Assembly (NCBI GenBank): GCA_003281315.1
Contig: QCCH01000001.1
Span: forward strand, 186,001-250,000
Direction: 5' to 3'
DNA: 64,000 nucleotides
Source: Prochlorococcus sp. AG-347-K20
Lineage (GTDB): Bacteria > Cyanobacteriota > Cyanobacteriia > PCC-6307 > Cyanobiaceae
Shown: piece after piece, positions 49,525 through 57,844 of the stretch
Layout: every line of letters begins with the position of its first letter
Position numbering within the stretch: the stretch's first letter is position 1
Notes under the pieces: model-generated
The model's database searches: none
What the model was told of the DNA's origin: nothing
What the model saw: the letters and a program-made list of their open reading frames with translations, nothing else
Program-made: the position numbers and the translations under genes

Positions 49525-50073
49525 TTAATTTATGTTTTTATCTTTTTTTTCAGAAATGATACTGTTGTATTCATTAAAACTTTCTACAGAAAATGTCGTA
49601 TCTTCTATATCAATCCCTTTTAACTCTCCAATAACTTTGTTTAATTCATCGATATTAAGCATTCCATTTTTATCATATTTAACTTCACCATCACTATTTA
49701 AAATTATAGTTTGTGGAATTAATCCGTTCCAATAATAATTAGGTTCATTTCTAAGATCAGACTTTTCTTTATCCTGTAATTCATCAGTAGTTAGAGCAAT
49801 GATATCTATATTATTTCTCCATATCAAATCCAAACCAGATATTATCGGAGCCATAGCTTTACTATCTGAGCTATCGTCAAGATAAAAAAATAAAATTGCG
49901 ACTCTTTTATTTTTTAATGATTCCTGAAGAGTTGTCTGGGGAGGAACTATAGCCCCATTACCTGCGTATATAGGAAAGATGTTGCCATCGTAACTATCAG
50001 AATCTCTAGAGGCATTTGCTTTATATGGACTTAAGAAAATTAATGCTATTAGGATCCATTGAATTATTTTCAT
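49525..50073 (-). CDS. Exported thioredoxin-fold protein lacking the CxxC motif
   Basis: A 182-residue protein with a signal peptide (cleavage likely after ANA, 19-21) and a thioredoxin-like fold: strand RVAILFFYLDDS, helix, strand DIIALTTDEL, and the conserved cis-proline at P120 (LIPQTIILN). The usual CxxC site reads DSSDSK (67-72), so it cannot do thiol-disulfide exchange. It resembles the thylakoid thioredoxin-like proteins of the HCF164/Slr1796 type, reported in photosystem I biogenesis; the assignment is by pattern. Confidence 0.8.
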   Translation of the reverse strand: MKIIQWILIALIFLSPYKANASRDSDSYDGNIFPIYAGNGAIVPPQTTLQESLKNKRVAILFFYLDDSSDSKAMAPIISGLDLIWRNNIDIIALTTDELQDKEKSDLRNEPNYYWNGLIPQTIILNSDGEVKYDKNGMLNIDELNKVIGELKGIDIEDTTFSVESFNEYNSIISEKKDKNIN

Positions 50074-50087
50074 TAAAGTTTAAAAAC

Positions 50088-51704
50088 TTACTTTGAACTT
50101 GATCTTCCTAATCCTTGAAGGATTCCTTTCCCAACTAAACCGATAGCTTTGCCAACGACCTTTGTAAGGAAAGTTACGAAAAGATTACCGATATATTTTA
50201 CAGCAACTTCTAACTGCGGTGCTACGGCATCTCTTATCTCAACTAACAATGTAACTTGTTTTTGTAGCCATTCTAGATTCTCTAATTCATTCTCTCTATT
50301 TTCATTTTTAAAGTATCTGGTAAATTTTTTATCGATAATATCAATATATTCTCGTTTACTTTCATACAAGTAGATAGGCATATAAATATAGTCATGCCAG
50401 CGATTGTAGTTATTAATATTATTTCTAAATCTTTCAAAATTTCTTGTCGATTGTAATTCGGGATTTATAAGTATAGTTCTTAATTCAGGCCAAGAAGAAC
50501 AAATATTAAAGATTTCAGAAGCTAATAAATTACAGTTCCTTATTGTCCAATTTGAAATTATATTTTCAAGGATCAAAAACGATTCTGTTTCATATAGAGG
50601 AAGTAATTTCCCATCATAGTCAAGAGCTTCATTTTTAATAATTGGTTCAATAAACATTATTGATTCGTGTGATTCTCTATCTATCTCTTCGCAACTTACC
50701 TCACTATATATAAAATCATTTATCGAAATAGATTCGCCTCCTTTTTTTAATCGAAAATAACTTTCTGTTATATTTGAAATTGTATTAACTTTAAGTTCTT
50801 TTATAAGAGAATTTAAATCATCTTTAAAATCTTTCTCCTTATAGTTTTCCTTAATATTTTTTACTAAACTATTTAACTCATCTAACATTTTGCAAATTAG
50901 TCGTGAAATGAATTCTTTCTTTATTCCAGAGAGAATTATTGATGAATTATTAAATTCAACCTGTAAGTTAGTTGAGCTATACCTTTCTTTTAGTCTATCT
51001 AAAATCAAATTCCATATTTCTGCGGTGTTTTTATCTTTAATGAAAACAGTGTTCTTATTTTCTAGATTAATTTTATTTTCAGTGTAAACTGCCTCTGTAT
51101 AAAGTTCTAGTGAATTACCCCATAAAAAAATTAGAAAAGATTTTGCAGTAATAAGTTCTCTTAATCTTCCTTTTAAAATGAATTTATAAAATTCTGGTGT
51201 TGAATCAGAGTTGACATATTTAAATATATGATTAATTTCAGAATCAATTTGTTTAAGACCTGAAGTTAGAATTTTTTGACTAAAAGAGAGAGGCCTATTT
51301 TTGTTTAATTGAACTCGGGAATTATTTTCAATATCAAATACCCTTCCTCCATTTAAAATGGTATCAATAGATTCACGAACTTTTTCTGCACTGGGATTTA
51401 AAAGAAAACCTTCAGCATTTAACGATGGAGGGGTATTTGCCTCATAAACAAGTTCGCCAGAGAGAATTAGAAGAAACTTTGACTCATCATATCTTTCTCT
51501 TAATTTTAATAATTCTAACCTTATAAGATCTTCTGATTGGAAATTAAGAACATTCCATATAACTAAATCTGGAGTTTTATCACCTGTTCCATTATTAAAA
51601 TTAATTTCTAAATTTTGGTCTAGTGATGTTAACTTAAGCGATAAAGATTCTGCTATTAAGCTTGGAGCAATAATCAATATCGATTTTTTTGAAATTAATT
51701 CCAA
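50088..51704 (-). CDS. DUF3685 (Ycf55-like) protein with a receiver-like N-terminus
   Basis: A 538-residue protein from TTG 51704. The N-terminal 120 residues look like a response-regulator receiver fold without a clear phosphoacceptor Asp (ILIIAPSLIAESLSLKL, then LLILSGELVYEANTP). The rest matches the large DUF3685/Ycf55 region, ending in a hydrophobic C-terminus (about 495-530, VTFLTKVVGKAIGLVGKGIL). Ycf55 is encoded in red algal plastids; function unknown. It lies 15 bases upstream of the thioredoxin-fold gene. Confidence 0.82.
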   Translation of the reverse strand: MELISKKSILIIAPSLIAESLSLKLTSLDQNLEINFNNGTGDKTPDLVIWNVLNFQSEDLIRLELLKLRERYDESKFLLILSGELVYEANTPPSLNAEGFLLNPSAEKVRESIDTILNGGRVFDIENNSRVQLNKNRPLSFSQKILTSGLKQIDSEINHIFKYVNSDSTPEFYKFILKGRLRELITAKSFLIFLWGNSLELYTEAVYTENKINLENKNTVFIKDKNTAEIWNLILDRLKERYSSTNLQVEFNNSSIILSGIKKEFISRLICKMLDELNSLVKNIKENYKEKDFKDDLNSLIKELKVNTISNITESYFRLKKGGESISINDFIYSEVSCEEIDRESHESIMFIEPIIKNEALDYDGKLLPLYETESFLILENIISNWTIRNCNLLASEIFNICSSWPELRTILINPELQSTRNFERFRNNINNYNRWHDYIYMPIYLYESKREYIDIIDKKFTRYFKNENRENELENLEWLQKQVTLLVEIRDAVAPQLEVAVKYIGNLFVTFLTKVVGKAIGLVGKGILQGLGRSSSK

Positions 51705-51783
51705 GACTAGATTTCTTATCTCTTATACAAAATTAACTAACAATTACTGCAAACACCAGCCTTAAATCAATTTTTATACTCTT

Positions 51784-52551
51784 TTAAGCGTAGTAATTTG
51801 TTTTTAAATCAAAGTCATTTAATCTCTCTGCTGACAATACATTATTCGCTTCGTTTATCGTGAATTTATTTTCATATAGAGCTTTACCTACTATAACTCC
51901 AAAGAGTCCAGAGTTTTCAAATTTTACTAACGATAATAAATCAGAAATTGAACCAACACCTCCTGAGGCTATTACTGGAATATCTGTAATTTCAAGTATG
52001 CTTTTTATGAATTCTTCATTTGTCCCTTCTAAAGTCCCATCTGTATTTATATCTGTAACAATAAAACTGCCAATTTTAAATGAAGAAAACTCCTTTACTA
52101 GATCTGTGGCAAAAATATTAGATTGCTCAAGCCACCCCCTTGTACTAACTTTTCCATCTTTTGCATCTATCCCAACAATTATCCTTCCAGGAAATTTATT
52201 TGATAAGTCTTTAACTAGTTCTTTATTTTCTATTGCAGAGGTTCCCATGATAACTCTCTCAATACCATAAGAAAATAATTGTTCTATCCTTTCTTGAGAC
52301 CTTATTCCCCCGCCTATTTGAATAGGTATGTTAACTGTTTTTGCAATCTTTTTTATTGATTTATCGTTTGTTGGGGATCCAGTTTTTGCAGCATCTAAAT
52401 CAACTATATGTATATATTTTGCTCCTTCGCTTTCCCAAAATTTAGCTTGCTCATGAGGCTCTTTTGTGAAGTCTTTTCTTTTATTAAAGTCGCCTTTAAA
52501 AAGCCTTACACATTTACCATTCATTAAATCAATTGCTGGTATTAGGTCCAT
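51784..52551 (-). CDS. hisA: ProFAR isomerase of histidine synthesis
   Basis: Isomerises phosphoribosylformimino-AICAR phosphate. It has 255 residues and a TIM barrel. The catalytic D8 lies in PAIDLMNGKCVRLF and the second Asp is in VGIDAKDGKV; phosphate-binding loops IGGGIRS and IASGGVGS are intact. It heads the long minus-strand run and is divergent from the epimerase gene with an intergenic space of about 90 bases. Confidence 0.97.
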   Translation of the reverse strand: MDLIPAIDLMNGKCVRLFKGDFNKRKDFTKEPHEQAKFWESEGAKYIHIVDLDAAKTGSPTNDKSIKKIAKTVNIPIQIGGGIRSQERIEQLFSYGIERVIMGTSAIENKELVKDLSNKFPGRIIVGIDAKDGKVSTRGWLEQSNIFATDLVKEFSSFKIGSFIVTDINTDGTLEGTNEEFIKSILEITDIPVIASGGVGSISDLLSLVKFENSGLFGVIVGKALYENKFTINEANNVLSAERLNDFDLKTNYYA

Positions 52552-52643
52552 AGAATCATCCTTTTCATTAATTACTTATTAGTAGTACTATTCAATATGT
52601 AATTCTATTTAAGATTACTACTTCAGTTAAATATTTTTTGAAT

Positions 52644-53564
52644 ATGAAAATTCTTGTAATGGGTGGCACTAGATTTGTTGGAAAGTCTTTGGTTGAAAAG
52701 TTATTAAGTAAAAATTATGATATTGATATTTTCACAAGAGGTAATAAAAGTAATCCTGAAAAAACAAATTTAATTAAGGGTGATAGAAATAATTCAGGAG
52801 ATATCGTCAAGCTAAGAAATGAAAAGTATGATGTTGTTTTTGATATTTCTGGACGAGAGTTAGAACAAACCAAACTTCTTATAGAAAATTTAGATAACTC
52901 TTTCCAGAGATATATATATGTAAGCTCTGCAGGTGTTTATAAAGATAATTGTGAACTACCTTTATCCGAAGTTGATCAAATTGATCCAGAAAGTAGGCAT
53001 AAAGGAAAGTTTGAGACAGAAAATTGGTTAAAAACCCAAAAAATCCCTTTTACAAGTTTTAGACCTACTTATATTTATGGACCAGGAAATTATAATAAAA
53101 TTGAAAATTGGTTTTTTGAAAGGTTATTTACTAAAAAATCCATACCAATCCCTGGTGACGGTTCTTTAATTACTCAGCTAGGCCATGTTTCGGATCTAAC
53201 TGATGTAATGATTAGGTGCATAAATTTTGAAAATTCCAAAAATAATATTTACAATTGTTCAGGTGAAAAAGGAGTAACAATCAAAGGTTTAATTTATTTC
53301 TGTGCGAATGTTCTTGGATTAAACCAAAATGAGATTTCTTTAAGAACATTTGATTATCAAAAATTAGATCCTAAGTCTCGAAAGGGATTTCCAATTAGAT
53401 TAAATCATTATCAGACTGATATCTCTAAGATAAAACGTGATTTAGAGTGGGCTCCAACTTTTGATTTACTTAATGGACTAAAAGATAGTTTTGTGAATGA
53501 TTTTAATAATAAAAAGAGTGAGGAGTTTGATGAAAATTCAGATAATATTCTTTTTAATTCTTAA
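52644..53564 (+). CDS. CSP41-like atypical short-chain NAD-dependent epimerase
   Basis: An extended SDR-type protein of 306 residues from ATG 52644 (a TTG two codons earlier at 52638 is also open). The N-terminal fold is MKILVMGGTRFVGKSL; SSAGVYKD and FRPTYIYGPGNY fit the epimerase/CSP41 group. CSP41 proteins in plastids bind RNA and ribosomes, and earlier annotations call such proteins possible mRNA-binding proteins. The classical YxxxK is not clear, which fits a non-enzymatic role. It overlaps pgsA tail to tail by 27 bases. Confidence 0.88.
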   Translation: MKILVMGGTRFVGKSLVEKLLSKNYDIDIFTRGNKSNPEKTNLIKGDRNNSGDIVKLRNEKYDVVFDISGRELEQTKLLIENLDNSFQRYIYVSSAGVYKDNCELPLSEVDQIDPESRHKGKFETENWLKTQKIPFTSFRPTYIYGPGNYNKIENWFFERLFTKKSIPIPGDGSLITQLGHVSDLTDVMIRCINFENSKNNIYNCSGEKGVTIKGLIYFCANVLGLNQNEISLRTFDYQKLDPKSRKGFPIRLNHYQTDISKIKRDLEWAPTFDLLNGLKDSFVNDFNNKKSEEFDENSDNILFNS

Positions 53565-54077
53565 ATAGCCTAATAAAGTCACAAAAGTCAGGATAAATCC
53601 TGTCCAATAAAAAATTAAAGCCAAATTATTCAATAAGCTAATTTTTAATGGTGTAAAGAAAGTAATTACTGAAATAAAAAAGAAAAATGTTTTATATTTT
53701 CCTAACATTGATGCTGGTAAACCGTCTTTTGTAGAGTTCCTTAGGCTAGAGATAATTAATTCTCTAAATAAAATTAATGACAAAGACCAGAAGGGTATAA
53801 AATTATTTTTACAAAGGAAGGTCAAAGGAATTAAATAAAATACTTTATCGCTTAAGGGATCAAGGATAGCTCCTAATCTGGTTTTAAGATTAAATTTCCT
53901 TGCAATTAACCCGTCAAAATAATCAGTTAAACCTCCAATAATAATCAATATAAAGACATAAAAAGGTCTGTTAATTTCTAAAAAAAGTATTAATGGAAAT
54001 ACAAGGAAAAGGCGAGATATCGATAATAAATTGGGAATATTCAATGCCAAATTTTTAGGATTTTTTCTTAATAACAA
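53538..54077 (-). CDS. pgsA: CDP-diacylglycerol-glycerol-3-phosphate phosphatidyltransferase
   Basis: Makes phosphatidylglycerophosphate, the precursor of phosphatidylglycerol needed by photosystems. It has 179 residues and the complete CDP-alcohol phosphotransferase motif: D55-G56, A59-R60, G69, D73 and D77. About four membrane helices are visible. The start TTG 54077 gives the full N-terminus (LALNIPNLLSISRLF). Its last 27 bases lie inside the end of the opposite-strand epimerase gene. Confidence 0.95.
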   Translation of the reverse strand: MLLRKNPKNLALNIPNLLSISRLFLVFPLILFLEINRPFYVFILIIIGGLTDYFDGLIARKFNLKTRLGAILDPLSDKVFYLIPLTFLCKNNFIPFWSLSLILFRELIISSLRNSTKDGLPASMLGKYKTFFFFISVITFFTPLKISLLNNLALIFYWTGFILTFVTLLGYLRIKKNII

Positions 54078-54261
54078 ATTAGTTTTTGTATATAAAAAAT
54101 ATATTACACTCTCAACAAGCTTAAATTTTTAGTAAAAATTTTAAATAGTTTTTGATGCTAGATTCTAAAATTTAATTTAATTCTGAATCCTAAAGATTAT
54201 AAACTCAACTTCTCTTTATGAATGATGATGTTTTATATTACAAAATTATTTCTTATATCTA

Positions 54262-54873
54262 ATGCAGCCTCATAGCCTAAAGCTATCTCCAGAATCTGAT
54301 TTGATAAATTCAATTAAAGAATATTCTTTATCGAATAATTTATACGGGTATGTTTCTGGAGTGGTTGGTAATCTTAGAACAGTTTGTATTCAATGCCCAG
54401 GTAATCAAGAGATAAATAAATTTGAAGGAAATCTTGAGATAGTTTCTTTAAACGGACATTTTAATAAAGGAGATGTTCATTTACATTTGAGTTTTGCAGA
54501 TGAGGGATGTAATGTGTTTGGCGGGCATCTTGAGGAGGGATGTATTGTAAAAAAAGGTACTGATATATTATTACTTTCTTATGAACAGAAAATTATTAAT
54601 ATCTCAAATCACGATTTAATCACTAATGAATCACGTGTAAAAGCATATATTTTAAAGGATTGTCCTTGGTCTAAAAGAGCAATTAGGTTGCTTAATTCTT
54701 TATCTATCCCTCATGAAGTTACTCTAATAGACAATGATGAGAGCTTTCAAAAAATTATGGCTCAAAGTAGCCATAATACTTTCCCTCAAATCTTTTTGGA
54801 TAATAAATTTTTTGGAGGATATGATGAACTTTCAGAACAAGCAAAATTGGATAACTTAATTTCATTTAAGTAA
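54262..54873 (+). CDS. PPC (DUF296) domain fused to a glutaredoxin
   Basis: A 203-residue two-domain protein. Residues about 1-120 form a PPC/DUF296 domain with its conserved histidines H73 and H75 (HLHLSFADEG) and H89 (GGHL). Residues about 125-203 form a glutaredoxin: YILKDCPWSKRA with C134-P-W-S137, TFPQIFL with cis-Pro P175, and the glutathione-binding GGYDEL (185-190). The CPWS site is monothiol-like, as in proteins that carry Fe-S clusters. PPC domains bind DNA or metal in other proteins. The fusion suggests a redox- or Fe-S-sensing role, which is inferred. Confidence 0.88.
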   Translation: MQPHSLKLSPESDLINSIKEYSLSNNLYGYVSGVVGNLRTVCIQCPGNQEINKFEGNLEIVSLNGHFNKGDVHLHLSFADEGCNVFGGHLEEGCIVKKGTDILLLSYEQKIINISNHDLITNESRVKAYILKDCPWSKRAIRLLNSLSIPHEVTLIDNDESFQKIMAQSSHNTFPQIFLDNKFFGGYDELSEQAKLDNLISFK

Positions 54874-54883
54874 TCTAAATTTT

Positions 54884-55072
54884 TTAACTATCACGATTAG
54901 TAAGCTTTTCAGCAACTAATTCCTCCTCTAACTGCTTTATTAATCTTGATACAAGACTTTGAAATTCTGGCTGACAGCCTTTAAATGCAGCTTTATGCCT
55001 TATTGGCTCATTTCTTGTTCTTAAATCAGTAAGCATTAATTGTAAAGCGTCAATTTTGGGATTTATTTTCAT
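54884..55072 (-). CDS. Small helical conserved-looking protein (62 aa)
   Basis: A 62-residue, mostly helical soluble protein with a central RTRNEPIRHKAAFKGCQPEF segment and a leucine-rich amphipathic C-terminus (LVSRLIKQLEEELVAEKL). It looks like the short conserved cyanobacterial proteins of unknown function. Its end lies ten bases from the PPC-glutaredoxin gene end, and the SDR gene is on the same strand downstream-to-upstream at 26 bases. Confidence 0.72.
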   Translation of the reverse strand: MKINPKIDALQLMLTDLRTRNEPIRHKAAFKGCQPEFQSLVSRLIKQLEEELVAEKLTNRDS

Positions 55073-55098
55073 AGTTTTAATTTATATATTTACATCTT

Positions 55099-55758
55099 TT
55101 AAATCATTTGCATAGCTTTTTTAAAAGATATCTTTTTATTATCATTCGAACTTGTAACTTCTATTAATTTATTTATGGATTCTTTGTTTTTTAAAGAATT
55201 TATACAACATTGCGCAACTAATCTTCTTGGGATTGATCCATTAATTTGAGTATCCTCTTTTGAATAATTTATATTTTCTGATTTAATATCTTCATTTTCC
55301 TTTAATCCTCCAGGTCTGATAATAGTCCATTCAAAATTTGAATTGCGTAGAATGTTTTCACCTAATTTCTTCCAAATAAGAATAAAACCAAATAAGTTTA
55401 ATGGGTGAAATAATTTACCAGTACAAAGGGAACTTACTAAAATAACTCTTTTAATACCAACTCTTTTGCAACTCTCTAATTGCCTGTATACACCTAATGC
55501 ATCAACCTTTGCAGGACCAGTTAAATCTAATGATGCTCTCGCTCCAGTCGCAATTATCAAAGCATCAATATCTTTTAAAGCTTCATCAAGTTCTTCTTTT
55601 TTGTCTAATGAAACCCTAATTGTTTCTAAACGCTCTAGTCCTGCTGAGACTTTTGAATTCTTTCTGATGATTTGCCTTACTTTATATCCTTTCTTAACTG
55701 CTTCTTCTGAAATTCTATAACCTGTTTTCCCCGATGCACCAGTAATTGCTATTTTCAT
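55099..55758 (-). CDS. Atypical SDR, NAD(P)-binding (NmrA/HIM-like)
   Basis: A 219-residue single Rossmann-fold protein. The NADP-binding loop is TGASGKTG (6-13), with R28 positioned for the 2'-phosphate; IIATGAR and VSSLCTG follow. The classical SDR YxxxK is absent, so it belongs to the atypical (NmrA/flavin reductase-like) group. Substrate unknown. It lies 35 bases after nth on the same strand. Confidence 0.88.
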   Translation of the reverse strand: MKIAITGASGKTGYRISEEAVKKGYKVRQIIRKNSKVSAGLERLETIRVSLDKKEELDEALKDIDALIIATGARASLDLTGPAKVDALGVYRQLESCKRVGIKRVILVSSLCTGKLFHPLNLFGFILIWKKLGENILRNSNFEWTIIRPGGLKENEDIKSENINYSKEDTQINGSIPRRLVAQCCINSLKNKESINKLIEVTSSNDNKKISFKKAMQMI

Positions 55759-55793
55759 GATTAAAAAACTAATTTAAATATTATATAAATTTC

Positions 55794-56447
55794 TTAGGGC
55801 TTTTTACATATAAATTTTTTTTTTCTTTTGGGATAAAGAGTGCAACATAAATAACATTTCGTTCCATCACAGCCTCTTGCTGTGCAGTATTCTCTGCCAT
55901 AAAAGATTATTTGCAAATGTAAGGTATTCCAATCACTAACAGGAAATATTTTTTTTAGGTCTTTTTCTGTTTGTACTACGCTATCGCCATTTGATAGACC
56001 CCATCTTTGTGCCAACCTGTGTATGTGAGTATCGACTGGGAATGAGGGTATTTTAAACACTTGAGACATTACAACCGATGCTGTTTTATGACCTACCCCT
56101 GGAAGAGATTCAAGCTTCTCAAAAGAATCTGGGACCTTACTATTATGCTTCTCAATCAATAATTTAGATAAGTTATAGATGTTCTTTGATTTTTGATTAG
56201 ATAGACCTAAAAATTTTATGTATTGGTAAATGCCATTAATACCTAGCTGCATCATCTTTTCTGGATTATCTGCAACTTTAAATAAGCTTTTTGTTAATTC
56301 ATTAACTTTCTTATCTGTTGATTGAGCACTTAAAACTACGGCGACTAGAAGAGTATATGCATTTGTATGATCAAGGGGTATTGGAGGTGATGGATATAGC
56401 TTTTTGAGTTCCTTGAGTATTATTTCTGCTCTTTCAGACTTTCTCAT
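55794..56447 (-). CDS. nth: Endonuclease III (DNA glycosylase/AP lyase)
   Basis: Repairs oxidised pyrimidines. It has 217 residues. The helix-hairpin-helix LPGVGHKTA carries the catalytic lysine K121, and D139 lies in VDTHIHRLAQRWGL, both one off from E. coli K120/D138. The C-terminal cysteines are C188, C193, C198, C201, C202 and C214; the spacing does not follow the classic C-x6-C-x2-C-x5-C, so the [4Fe-4S] ligand set is rearranged. ATG 56447. Confidence 0.95.
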   Translation of the reverse strand: MRKSERAEIILKELKKLYPSPPIPLDHTNAYTLLVAVVLSAQSTDKKVNELTKSLFKVADNPEKMMQLGINGIYQYIKFLGLSNQKSKNIYNLSKLLIEKHNSKVPDSFEKLESLPGVGHKTASVVMSQVFKIPSFPVDTHIHRLAQRWGLSNGDSVVQTEKDLKKIFPVSDWNTLHLQIIFYGREYCTARGCDGTKCYLCCTLYPKRKKKFICKKP

Positions 56448-56468
56448 TAAATTTGAAAATTAAATGGT

Positions 56469-56482
56469 GTATAAAATTATAC
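56469..56482. promoter_or_regulatory. Palindrome matching the NtcA core GTA-N8-TAC
   Basis: GTATAAAATTATAC has perfect six-base arms (GTATAA/TTATAC) and fits GTA-N8-TAC, the NtcA core. A TATTTT follows about 19 bases after TAC toward the ABC gene at 56525. It lies in the 77-base gap between nth and the ABC gene. In AT-rich DNA a chance match is possible; NtcA control of this transporter is only a suggestion. Confidence 0.35.
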
Positions 56483-56524
56483 ATGGGACATTTTAGGTGA
56501 ATATTTTCTGCTAGTTTAATATAT

Positions 56525-57601
56525 TTGAATAAGAAGAATTTAGTGAAAAATGATGCGTTAATAATTGATGATTTGCATCATAAATATGATAAGCGAGAAT
56601 GTTCAAATTGGATATTAAACGAAATTAACCTGAAAATTGAAAATGGAGAATTGTTAGGGTTGCTTGGTCCTTCTGGTTGCGGAAAAACTACTCTTTTAAG
56701 ATTAATCGCGGGGTTCGAATCTCCCTCTAAAGGGAGGATTTCTCTAAATGATAAGGAAATTTCAAGTAGGGAAAAATTTCTTAGTCCTGAGAAAAGAAAT
56801 ATTGGTATGGTTTTTCAAGACTATGCACTTTTCCCTCACTTAAATGTTTTGGAAAATGTAATTTTTGGGTTGAAAAACAAAAAAGACAGATCTAGAGTTG
56901 ATTATTTATTGAATGTTGTTGGTCTTGATACCTTTGTTGAAAGGTACCCACATGAACTGTCTGGAGGCCAAAAACAAAGACTCGCAATTGCGAGAGCTCT
57001 TGCTCCAGGTACAAATTTTATTTTATTAGATGAACCTTTTTGTAGTCTTGATATGCATGTCAAACTAAAATTGAGAAGTGAACTCCCTAATATCCTAAAA
57101 GGTTGTAATGCAAGCGGATTGATGGTTACTCATGATCCGGAAGAAGCAATGTCAATTTGCGATAAGGTCGCTGTTATGAATGATGGGAAAATACATCAAA
57201 TTGATACGCCAATTAACCTTCTAAATAATCCCAAGACCATATTTGTTAGTAGTTTTATTTTGGGTAATAATATTATTAATCTCAAAAAAAATGGTAATTC
57301 ATATATTTCTTGTTTAGGTGAAATAAATTGTTCAGAGTATTTGAAAAATACAAGTATCAAAAGTATGTCAATTTCGCCTAAATTTATTTCAATTAAAAGA
57401 TCAGAATCTGGTGATGCGATTGTTATATCTAAAGAATTTCTTGGAGAATTTCTTATATATAAAGTATCTATTAATGGAAACATATTGCGGGTTAGAACTG
57501 ATATTAATAATCTTCTAAATAATGGTGATAAATGTTCTCTTTATATAAATAAAAATAGTTACTATTTTTTATATCCTGGAGCACATAAGGTATATATATA
57601 A
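56525..57601 (+). CDS. futC: Ferric-type ABC transporter ATP-binding protein (FbpC/FutC-like)
   Basis: A 358-residue ATPase of the Fe3+/spermidine/thiosulfate importer class. Walker A is GPSGCGKTT (48-56), the signature is LSGGQKQR, Walker B is LLDEPFCSLDMHVK and the switch His is in VTHD. A C-terminal TOBE-like domain of about 110 residues (from NNIINLKKNG) is present. Start is TTG 56525. Iron as substrate is inferred from the subfamily and from the ferritin and Fur-box sites next door; the permease and binding protein are not here. Confidence 0.82.
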   Translation: MNKKNLVKNDALIIDDLHHKYDKRECSNWILNEINLKIENGELLGLLGPSGCGKTTLLRLIAGFESPSKGRISLNDKEISSREKFLSPEKRNIGMVFQDYALFPHLNVLENVIFGLKNKKDRSRVDYLLNVVGLDTFVERYPHELSGGQKQRLAIARALAPGTNFILLDEPFCSLDMHVKLKLRSELPNILKGCNASGLMVTHDPEEAMSICDKVAVMNDGKIHQIDTPINLLNNPKTIFVSSFILGNNIINLKKNGNSYISCLGEINCSEYLKNTSIKSMSISPKFISIKRSESGDAIVISKEFLGEFLIYKVSINGNILRVRTDINNLLNNGDKCSLYINKNSYYFLYPGAHKVYI

Positions 57602-57608
57602 AATTTAT

Positions 57609-57731
57609 TTATAGGCAATTACACTTGCCTCCCTTCCAATTAGAGCATTTTTTCTTTTTACATTTCTTTTTTTTACTTTTATATATTTTTTTAGTTAATA
57701 GCAGTTCAGAAAAATTGTACTCTGAATTCAT
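57609..57731 (-). CDS. 40-residue Cys/Lys-rich peptide, candidate metal-binding peptide
   Basis: An ORF of 40 codons from ATG 57731 to TAA 57609, too short for the usual length cutoff. An N-terminal part (MNSEYNFSELLLTKKIYKS) is followed by a lysine-rich block with four cysteines: C24, C29, C37 and C39 (KKCSNWKGGKCNCL at the end). The cysteine tail could bind a metal. A Fur-box-like site starts 11 bases upstream of its ATG. It is divergent from ferritin and convergent with the ABC ATPase gene. Function unknown; codon use in an A-run-rich stretch leaves some doubt that it is translated. Confidence 0.5.
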   Translation of the reverse strand: MNSEYNFSELLLTKKIYKSKKKKCKKKKCSNWKGGKCNCL

Positions 57732-57741
57732 TTATAGTATT

Positions 57742-57760
57742 GCGAGTGATTTTCATTATC
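57742..57760. promoter_or_regulatory. Fur-box-like operator between the Cys-rich peptide and ferritin
   Basis: The 19-mer ending TTTTCATTATC matches the Fur consensus GATAATGATAATCATTATC at 14 of 19 positions; the 3' half (TCATTATC) is perfect. It is 11 bases before the start of the minus-strand peptide and about 85 bases before ferritin, so it fits the peptide promoter best but could serve both. Confidence 0.55.
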
Positions 57761-57844
57761 ATATTATTTAATTTAATTTATAGGATTTATTAATTACTAA
57801 TTTATACAAAATGTTGTATTATTTATTTAGATACTTATTTGAAA

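Noticed and set aside
51860..52270. 136-codon plus-strand ORF inside hisA
   Set aside because: Antisense shadow of hisA, with composition typical of the reverse frame of an AT-rich gene.
56712..56720. GTTCGAATC, like the T-arm of a tRNA
   Set aside because: It lies inside the ABC ATPase frame (codons for GFES), with no acceptor stem or anticodon arm around it.
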